Notes under the pieces: generated by a model
What the model saw: only the letters and a program-made list of their open reading frames with translations
Databases searched by the model: none
Told to the model about the DNA's origin: nothing
Origin: NBML01 sp029939535
GTDB taxonomy: Bacteria > Desulfobacterota > Desulfobacteria > Desulfobacterales > Desulfobacteraceae
Assembly (NCBI GenBank): GCA_029939535.1
Contig: JAOZST010000220.1
Location: forward strand, 1 to 5,756
DNA length: 5,756 nt
Direction of reading: 5' to 3'
Shown: positions 5,686 through 5,756 of the stretch, piece by piece
Layout of the letters: each line of letters begins with the position of its first letter
How positions within the stretch are numbered: position 1 is the stretch's first letter
Position numbers and translations under genes: made by a program

Positions 5686-5715
5686 GGTTTGTATATAAAT
5701 GGTTTGTATATAAAA
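5686..5715. repeat. 15-bp tandem duplication, AT-rich unit
   Basis: GGTTTGTATATAAAT (5686-5700) is followed directly by GGTTTGTATATAAAA (5701-5715), identical at 14 of 15 positions. On the minus strand the same frame as the small open frame reads FIYKP twice. It shares its 15-bp period with the duplication at 5628-5657, although the two sequences are unrelated. Confidence 0.9.
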
Positions 5716-5756
5716 ACAATGGGATATTATCAAAATTATAAATATTCTTCTACAAT

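Noticed and set aside
5628..5715. Short repeats as a CRISPR array
   Set aside because: The units are two unrelated sequences, each duplicated directly head to tail with no spacers, and are only 15 bp long.

Overview
The window looks like a low-to-moderate GC chromosomal segment of a Desulfobacterota organism, probably Desulfobacterales and close to Desulfobacter or Desulfobacula. That placement comes from the first ~290 bases of a 16S rRNA gene on the minus strand, recalled from memory rather than searched, so the genus is not fixed.

Layout, left to right. Positions 1-290 are the 5' end of 16S rRNA, reading leftward out of the window. Positions 291-643 are a gene-free divergent control region. 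It holds the rRNA leader with a boxA-like antitermination site and a nested hairpin, a strong-looking rRNA promoter with an A/T-rich upstream tract, and the promoter region of the rightward transporter operon. Positions 644-4851 are a complete four-gene ABC importer for general L-amino acids in the order binding protein, permease, permease, ATPase (aapJQMP, also called bztABCD). Positions 4856-5533 are radC on the minus strand, converging on the ATPase gene with four bases between the stop codons. Positions 5534-5756 hold no recognised gene, but a 41-codon open frame runs into radC and carries two separate 15-bp tandem duplications.

The transporter genes form one functional unit. AapJ would bind amino acids in the periplasm, AapQ and AapM would form the membrane channel, and AapP would hydrolyse ATP for import. 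A GC-rich hairpin after aapJ and a weak TTG start on aapQ fit the usual need for more binding protein than membrane complex. aapQ-aapM-aapP are tightly spaced and look co-transcribed.

I do not see a clearly new biological system here. The best leads are the small open frame with in-frame tandem duplications upstream of radC, the degenerate EAA loop in AapQ, and the hairpin between aapJ and aapQ.
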